A stretch of DNA of 64,000 bases, from positions 992,001 to 1,056,000 of the forward strand of contig JAHEWK010000002.1 in the NCBI GenBank assembly GCA_020740775.1, read 5' to 3'. This DNA is from Ilyonectria destructans. Taxonomy: Eukaryota; Ascomycota; Sordariomycetes; Hypocreales; Nectriaceae. The notes beneath the pieces were generated by a model, which was given only the letters and a program-made list of their open reading frames with translations, did not search any database and was not told the origin of the DNA. Position numbers and translations under genes: made by a program. Within the stretch, counting starts at the first letter, position 1, and each line of letters starts with the position of its first letter. Of the stretch, positions 57,171 to 64,000 are shown one piece after another.

Positions 57171-58640
57171 ATGCTTTTCTCTTCCATCGCCGCTCTGGCC
57201 ATGGCCAACCTGGCCGCTGCCCAGGCGCTGAACAACACCCCCATCGCCACTCCCAGCGGGTCTTCCACCGGCACCTTGCTCCCTACCGATGGCACCGGCA
57301 CCACCGACTCTACTGGTGGCACCGCGGGCCCTACCGGTACTCGCACTGATACCACCCCTTCTGCCAGTGGCACCAACGCCCCTGGCAACGGCCCGGCCAC
57401 CGACGTGGATGGCTTTGTCTACTTTGGCTGCATCTTCTCCGAGGATGGCTTCCCCGGCTTTGAACTGGTCTCGACCTCCCCGCTGAACAGCATCAAGTTC
57501 TGCGCCCGCCAGTGTGATAGCCGCTTCTTTGGTGTCTACGATGAGTGAGTAGTCATATCCACCATGGCATTTAATCAAGCTAATCAGGCATTTAGGAACT
57601 GTTACTGTGGTGGGGCCATTGATCCCGATACCACCACCAAGGTCCCTGACGACCAGTGCGACATCAGTTGCCCTGGCGAAGAGTCTGAGTCCTGTGGTGG
57701 TGATCGTACCATTGCTCGCATGCTCCGTCGCCAGAGCGTCGCTGCTTCGGTCCTCCTCTCGGTCTACATCAGCACCGATGCCATTGATACCACCGCTACT
57801 GTTGATAACACCGCTACTGTTGAGAACACTGCTATTGTCACCAGGACTGCCGATGGCGAACTCACCACCGAGGTCGTCACTGCAACTGTCACCAACAGCG
57901 ATGGTGATGTCGTCACCACTGTCCTGACCAACACTCTCGTCGTCGTCCCCACTGGAGTCACTATCATCTGCTATGGTGACTATTGCGCCCCTGAGTTCCA
58001 CTGTCCCGTCTGCACCCGCTACCAGGTTGTCTGCCGCGATGGAAGCTGCTGCCCTGAGGAGTGCCACGGCGACGACTGGAACCAGCTGGTCATCTGCGAG
58101 GGCGACAACTGCCACTACAGCGTGGGTAACTGCGACCGGAAGATCACCTGCCAGGGCGACAGCTGCAATGTTGAGGAGGTCACTGTGGGCAAGAACCTTG
58201 TCTGCACCAACGGTGACTGCTGCCACGAGTCTTGCACTGGTGATGAGTGCTGGAAGAAGGAGACCTGCGATGGCGAGCACTGCACTGTCGACACCCCTTG
58301 CACCGGTCCCGGCTGCCCTACTCCCCAGCCCAACGTCCCTACTCCTGGCAAGGTCGTCTACGTTCCCAACGTTCCCAACGCTCCCGGTGCTCCTGGCTCT
58401 CCCGGTGCTCCTGGCGCTCCCGGTGCTCCCGGCTCTCCCGGCGCTGGCAACACCGCTCCTGGCGCTCCCGGCGGCGGTGCCACTGCTCCCGCCGTTCCCG
58501 GTGTCACCACCGTTCCCAACGGCTCCGGCGTTCCTGGTGTTTCCCCCAGCGACACCCCCTACGTCGTCGTCTCCGGCTCTGGCAAGAAGGCCGCTTCCGG
58601 TCTCGCTGCTCTCATTGCCGGTGCCGTCTTCGTCATGTAA
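57171..58640 (+). CDS. Secreted GPI-anchored protein: WSC domain, Cys-repeat region, collagen-like tail, 472 aa
   Basis: Exons 57171-57544 and 57596-58640 join in frame over a 51-bp intron inside the WSC domain. Residues 1-18 are a signal peptide ending AAAQA. Residues 20-80 are Ser/Thr/Pro/Gly-rich. The WSC domain spans about 83-185, with FGCIFSEDGFPGFEL, CARQCDS, NCYCGG and ESCGGD. After a Thr/Val-rich stalk, residues about 265-385 hold eight short C-x-G-D-x-C-like units (CYGDYC, CEGDNC, CQGDSC, CTGDEC, CDGEHC and variants). Then comes a Gly-x-Pro collagen-like stretch (GAPGSPGAPGAP), and a hydrophobic end (ASGLAALIAGAVFVM) that fits a GPI signal. It is expected in the cell wall; binding glucan or other glycans is the usual WSC role. 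The Cys units could bind metal. Confidence 0.9.
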
Positions 58641-61600
58641 ATCCTTACTCGAGATTGACGCATCTCTAGCAGGAGCAACAGTGTGGATTGATTCGTTTCT
58701 TGCCAGCCAGGAGAGGTACACGGCAACGTCTGGTGATGGATTGGTGATGTCACCTTTGAAGGTGGTTAACACAGATTAGACTAGGAAGTAATGGATCAAA
58801 ATTGTTTCCCGAACTTTGGATTCCAGTGCGAGACATAACTGAAGTGACATGCCAACTCCAATTAACCAGCCGCGAATTAGACACGAGATCGATGCCTAAC
58901 ATTCCCTGTTAATTACCTACCTACGATCGATGACAGGCGCAATCAATTAAACTCTAGACTTTATTTGGGTCTGTTTCAGATCACTTCGAAGCTCCAGGCT
59001 CGCATATGCACGCTGACTGACACTTCTGTACGGAGCTTTCTGACCTCCTATTTGCCGCAGCATGCGCTCAAAGTGGACTCAAAGGCCCGAAGAGCTGACA
59101 ATCCCTACCTCACGTACCCAGTTTCCCGATAATCCTCGGCAATTCTGACATAGGCCAAGACACGCTCGGACGTTCTGGATAAGTCTTCGTGGAGAAGGCC
59201 CCCAAAGAGCAGGCCAGGACCCTTGCTTATGTACGGAAGAAGCGTCGGGCATTCGTTAGTTGTGTGATGCATCATTTTCAGGCCCAAAGCTCACCCATCA
59301 TCCCGGGATTTTCAACTCTGACAAATAGCTGGGGAGCGTGGACATGCCAGAAGGTCAGTGTGGGTTGATATACTACACTACCCCTCATCTGCAAGAACCC
59401 CAGTAATTGCACGACTCTGGTTGCACTCGGTTGAGTAGAACATGCAGCAAGGCTCTTGAGGTGCCGTGCAAACATGGTCGATCAATCTGGCCTTGTTCAT
59501 ACTAATCGCCCTTGCGCTGCATTGAGGGGCGGGCTTACTTACTAAATCCAGGGCATTGTGCTGTTGATTGTTTCGACGCCGACATTGCATGGTCTAGACC
59601 AGTCTCTTTGGATCAAGCGAATATACGAACCTGCATCGAATTGGACCTCTAAGAACCCGGAACCACGCGCAAACTGGGCGCGTGTGACCCAAATGCCGCT
59701 GTTAGTGATCGGTTTTGCTGTGCCGCAAACCAAACAAAGAAATCATGCAAGCCACAAGAAGAGGGACTGTGGCAACCATCCAACAGAAATATGGTCACGG
59801 TTTGGCGCGGAGCCTGGTCATGCAAGAAAAATCACGGCGGATTAATTACAGACACACGGGGTAGGATTGGAAGGGAGGAGACCAGTCGAGACCGGCGGTT
59901 GTGGAAGGCAACAGCCACCGCAGGCGGTAGATGAGGCACAATTGCGGCTGATGGACCAAGGCCCAGACTCTCGGGGGCCGTCGCTTGATGCATGTCATTT
60001 GCAGCGGCCCTGAAACGAAGTTGTCGTTGATGACGTTGGTTGAGGCAGCCTGGTCCAGACCGCGACTTCTCATGGCGTCAACCCTCCGAAACACTTGGCT
60101 GCATGAATATCGAAATGAGTCTCCATTCACAGTTGAGCTGGAGCAGGTCCTTTTGTGTGGCGTCCCGACTCGTTCGAGAAGCAAGGGATGTGTTGTGGCG
60201 AGCCGAGAAACCCGATTGTGCGGGCCGTGGCTTGAAGAGATTGAAAGGGACCTAACACGAACGCTTGGCAAGGATTCGAGAACGGACCGATGGTGCCACA
60301 AGATGAATGTGGCACTGGGGCATCGGAGATATCCAGCCGAATGGCGGTAGCTTGGATCGAGGCATGATTCGGTTAGTGGACGATCTTTGTGAATACTCAT
60401 CCAGCGGAGGCTTGACGTAAGAAAATACTTGAAGCATTAACAGTTCTTCTACAAAGAAACACCGCCCAGTGACAAAAGGCAGTCTGGGGGTGGGTAACAG
60501 ACATGCAGCGCAAGGACAAGGCCGGCGGCAATGCACAAACCCGGGCGCGGCGCATTCATTGTGAGCGAGTCATGAATGCAGGAATTGTAAGGATAAGCAG
60601 TGGCGATTGCCAGGAGAAGGAAAATCCGACGAGAGAAATGCCACAAGACGGCCGGGATTATTTCATGGTCCATGCTGGACCGCTTTGCTGTAACCGACCG
60701 ACAGTTTGGCATCATCATCATCACCGACATTTTGGACAAGCTTTATTACGAGGTGGGCAAGCCACCAACTCACTAAGCTAACGTGACCTCAATAGTCAAT
60801 ACTGCATGGCTGGAGCTAAAACACGGGAGAGTCGCTGGGTCCCTCTCAAGCGACCCACAAGGCCGGGTCTTAGCAGTCCAACTCATCACCGGCAGTCAGT
60901 TGTTGAACCCTGGGCTGAAGGTTCGCCGGAGATCCGGTTGGTCGGGTTCTGTCTTACACCGTTACTGTGGCTGTGCGTAGGCCAGCAAAAGGCTGCCGTT
61001 TTAATTTAATGCGTGCCCTAGTTTGGTCTGACCGCCGCGGCGGAATTCCACAGATTCGGGGACGGGAGATCGGCCCTGCAACCGGGAAACGCGGTCCCGG
61101 TTTTGAAAGGACACGATGAGAGTGTCCGGTTCATGGGGAAGAGGTGGAGAGAGACAGGTAGGGCACGGCCAGAGCCTTGTGTGGGATTGGGCGTGAAAGT
61201 TGTCGCGTGATGCGCCGTGGGTAATCGTGTGAAGCGGCAGCACGATGAAGTCATATAGATGGATACGTGAGGCGTGATTGCGGATCACCGATGGGGTTGC
61301 GAAGAAGAGCGAGAAGACAAATCCCGTATGCTGCCACTTCACTGCCGAGTTTCAAAAGCCCTGGAAGGAGCCGTACCTGGAATGCAATGGCAGTGCGTCC
61401 CTCATCTTGGACCTTGTCCGCCCTATGCCCTAGAATTCGGGGCCATCCCGGGGCCGCGGGAACGGCACTCCACCCGGGACGCGGTTGCGACGAGTTTGGC
61501 GGCGCCCACCTCTCCGAACCAGCCGCCTGGGATTTCCCACCTTACACGCACTTTTGCACTGACTCGGGCGCGCTGCTGCTCCTCTGTGCGTGCATGGTGC

Positions 61601-63800
61601 GTGTTCTGTCGGCCTGTCTCATCTAAAAGTCTGCAGGTCGGGCGGGGCGCTGAGAGCCACTGATGTCTCTCGCGTCAGGTCATATCGGGACTACGGCCAC
61701 CACGACATGGGGGAGGAGAGGGCGGAACAAGAAAGAGGAGGAGAAGCGGCATGGATCGGAAACTAGGCGCTGCGGTTATTTCTGGCGGTGACTTTTTGGC
61801 GACTTTTAGTCTACTATGTAAGAGCCTAGACAGGCTTGGCATCTGAATAGAGCCAGTCTGGACAGTACTCCATGATCCGAACCATCTGGATCGTTCACCC
61901 TCTCAACAGCCCAACCCCGATGTAACGCTGGACCAACCATTTCCGACGTCCCCGAAGTTCACCCTCCCTCACCCGCCGCATCGGTATTCCATCTTCTTAT
62001 CCCCGTCTTGTCATCCAGGGCTCCAAGGGAGGGATGGGGTCCCCCCGGGAGGGGAGGGGGAGGGTCGTCCCGTTCTGGTCCCGCGTGGGCGGGTCCATCT
62101 GCCAGCGCATCACCTCATATTCGCTGCACCTGGCTTGGCGTTCCCTTGTGCCGGTACGACTGCGCCGTTTGGGTTGTGTGGCACCGTGCGGGCAGTATTT
62201 GTCGGTTTTGGCGCCCGTCTGCTGCAGGTTCTCGGAAGGCGATGAACAGGTGTGTCTGGCTGTCTGTCTGCCCACTGGAGACGGGCTACGTGGACGACAA
62301 CTCAACAGAGATTGCGTCGATGGCGGAGATCTTCACCGTCAAGAGCATCAAGAGTTGGAACTAGAGGAGCACGTGAAACTGGACGGCATCGAGTCGGAGA
62401 CCGCGGTGCAGAAGCGACCCGACAGCGCGTTTCTGGGGCGGTTGGCTTTCGGGCAGTGTGCCTCTACGACCCGTGGCGCTGGTTCTAGCAGGGTTGTGAC
62501 GAGCGCTCTACAACGAATGCAGATGGGGCGTGACGTTGCTCGACAAAACCATCCACACAGAGTCGACTTCTCCAAAAACCCGATGTCAGCATCCTGTGCG
62601 GAGATCCATGAATCGGGCCCCGTGTGGTTGAGATGGCGGCTACACCAACTGGTTAATGCGGTTCAACCGGTGGCTCGCTTGCGTGCTAGTTGCTGTGAAA
62701 TTTCTTCCCTTGACCCCCGCACTGTGGCATCTCGACGGTGCTTTCCTTGGGAGGATGGGGGTGTGCTCGATGCCCACCGGGTGCTGTGCTGTGCTCGTCT
62801 CGCCTGTTCTGAGAGGTGGTCGTGATGCCAACAAATGTAGCCTCATTTTCAGTATCAGTCTGGTGGAGAGAGCAAATAGCACAGCGGCCCGTGCGCTGCG
62901 GAACCGAGGCACATCTGGTCCACTGTGATCACGCACTGGTCAGCGACGGACGGGAAGCAACGCACACTACTGTAGGCGACCCATCGTGGTGGGCGCCAAC
63001 TGTCCGAGTAGGCAATGTACATGGCATACCCGCAAACGCACAGCCGCCCAACCAACAGAACGGATCTCGTGGGTGTTCCCACGGCCTTGGTTGTTGGGTG
63101 CGAATGAAGGGGGGTTTGGTTTATTGCCTCAGCTGGCAAACCCGGCAGCCCGGTAGGTGATAACGATTAGTTGCTCTCGTCAGCCACCGGCTTGGACGAG
63201 GAGCGATGTAGTGACGCCCCAATCGTTATCTATCTGCTCCGTACACTATCCTGGGATCTGCTCCATACTACGCCCAATCCTTGGATCGAAGCCAGGGTGT
63301 CATGCCCGTCTCGGTCCATCTGGACAGCCAGGATATGGACCCTCTCCAATAGTTACTATACGCGCGTAGGTACAGTACAACAGCACAATCCCGTCCCGGT
63401 AGGACAAAGCACTCACTCCGATGAGGAGTACAGTCAAGTCAACCACCAAGCAACTAAAAAGCCGGTACCCATAACGCCGCCGCCCAGTCCAAGTTCGGCG
63501 AGATCCACCCCGGACCTAACCTAACGTTCGGTTCTGAGAGAGAAAAAAAGACCCGCCCGCATCAGGCCTAACTCCCAACCAAGATGGTTCCCGCCATGGG
63601 GCTGGCTCGGCTCGTGCGCCTCCGTCTGTGTGTCGGTGTCGTGCGTGGAGCACTGGGAGCACTAAGTTAGAGCGCTGGAGCCGGGTGTGGTTTTGATAGA
63701 TATTTAGGGCCCTGGCACCGGCGTCAATCATTGCCTCGTTCCGTTCCCTCTCTTCTCGATGACAAACTTGCGTCCCTACGTACATTCCCTTGGATCAACA
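58641..63800. other. 5.2-kb gene-poor region
   Basis: Short frames on both strands, none with motifs. A 96-codon minus frame at 60449-60739 has hydrophobic stretches but no convincing signal-peptide layout or start context. Several C-rich and G-rich runs around 61.9-62.1 kb. It is probably the long promoter of a gene starting beyond the window. Confidence 0.4.
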
Positions 63801-64000
63801 ACCTACTGATTAATTGTCGCGGGGGCCGTTTTCTTCTTCACCTTCTTCTTCTTCTCTGTCCGATCTGCATTCCCATCTCAGGTAAGCCCGACTTTGCTTT
63901 TGTTCACCTTCTTTCTTCCCTCCTCTTTCGTCGCTCTGCAGCCATTTGTAGCCCTCCATCGTCTTCCCTGCCCCTCTCCTCCCCTCGTTTCGCTGTCTTT
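63801..64000 (+). promoter_or_regulatory. Probable 5' leader with intron donor of a gene beyond the window
   Basis: A CTTCTT-rich tract (63830-63860) precedes CATCTCAG followed by GTAAGC at 63882, a good splice donor. T/C-rich sequence continues to the window end. A leader with an intron is common in fungal regulatory and housekeeping genes. No coding start is seen. Confidence 0.4.

Noticed and set aside
57150..58772. 540-aa minus-strand open frame over the WSC gene
   Set aside because: It is Gly/Ala/Val-rich mirror sequence of a low-complexity, Cys-repeat gene with strong codon bias; no start context or motifs.
62034..62825. 263-aa plus-strand frame near the right end
   Set aside because: Arg/Ser/Cys-rich without pattern, poor start context and overlapping frames of similar quality on both strands.
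1..64000. CRISPR array, bacterial operons or ribosome binding sites
   Set aside because: Introns, fungal gene families and leader structure show this is eukaryotic DNA; no spaced identical repeats of CRISPR type were seen.

Overview
The window is nuclear DNA of a filamentous ascomycete (Pezizomycotina; the gene set would suit a Sordariomycete, but that is inference). Nearly all introns are 48-70 bp, GT-AG, with CTRAC-type branch sites. The families present are fungal: a Zn2Cys6 regulator, an ENA-type P-ATPase, a CYP52-like P450, a PDR-type ABC transporter, a WSC/GPI wall protein, Sam50 and Ubc6. I resolved splice structures by eye so that each model keeps one open frame. None was checked by transcript or database search.

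Layout. 0-1.7 kb: a maltose-acetyltransferase-like pseudogene with two TGA codons at probable CGA sites, then a second broken reading frame; both fit C-to-T decay. 2.2-5.6 kb: two unrecognised single-exon genes and an intron-bearing tRNA-Leu(CAA). 6.8-12.7 kb: a Zn2Cys6 regulator converging on an ENA/P2D cation ATPase, with a MITE-like inverted repeat between them and a 20-21 bp tandem repeat near the ATPase promoter. 13.6-26.6 kb: the most interesting block, a CYP52-like P450, an unusual acyl-ligase/carrier/condensation enzyme and a full PDR transporter, together looking like a small biosynthetic locus. 26.6-32.5 kb: a long stretch with no gene I can support.

32.5-35.7 kb: housekeeping genes sam50 and ubc6, head-to-head over a 474-bp shared promoter. 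37.7-47.1 kb: a BTB protein, a TMEM135-like membrane protein and two unrecognised proteins. 47.4-52.6 kb: an FAD monooxygenase, a GNAT-plus-ankyrin gene broken by one in-frame TAG, and a MetE-C-like methyltransferase. 52.6-57.2 kb is empty. At 57.2-58.6 kb is a secreted WSC, cysteine-repeat, collagen-like, GPI-anchored protein. 58.6-64 kb holds no clear gene and ends in a CT-rich 5'UTR-like tract with a splice donor, probably leading into a gene beyond the window.

The P450, ligase-carrier-condensation enzyme and ABC pump could work as a pathway: oxidise a carboxylic acid, activate and tether it, condense it with a nucleophile, export the product. The regulator at 6.8 kb and the ATPase may or may not belong to it.
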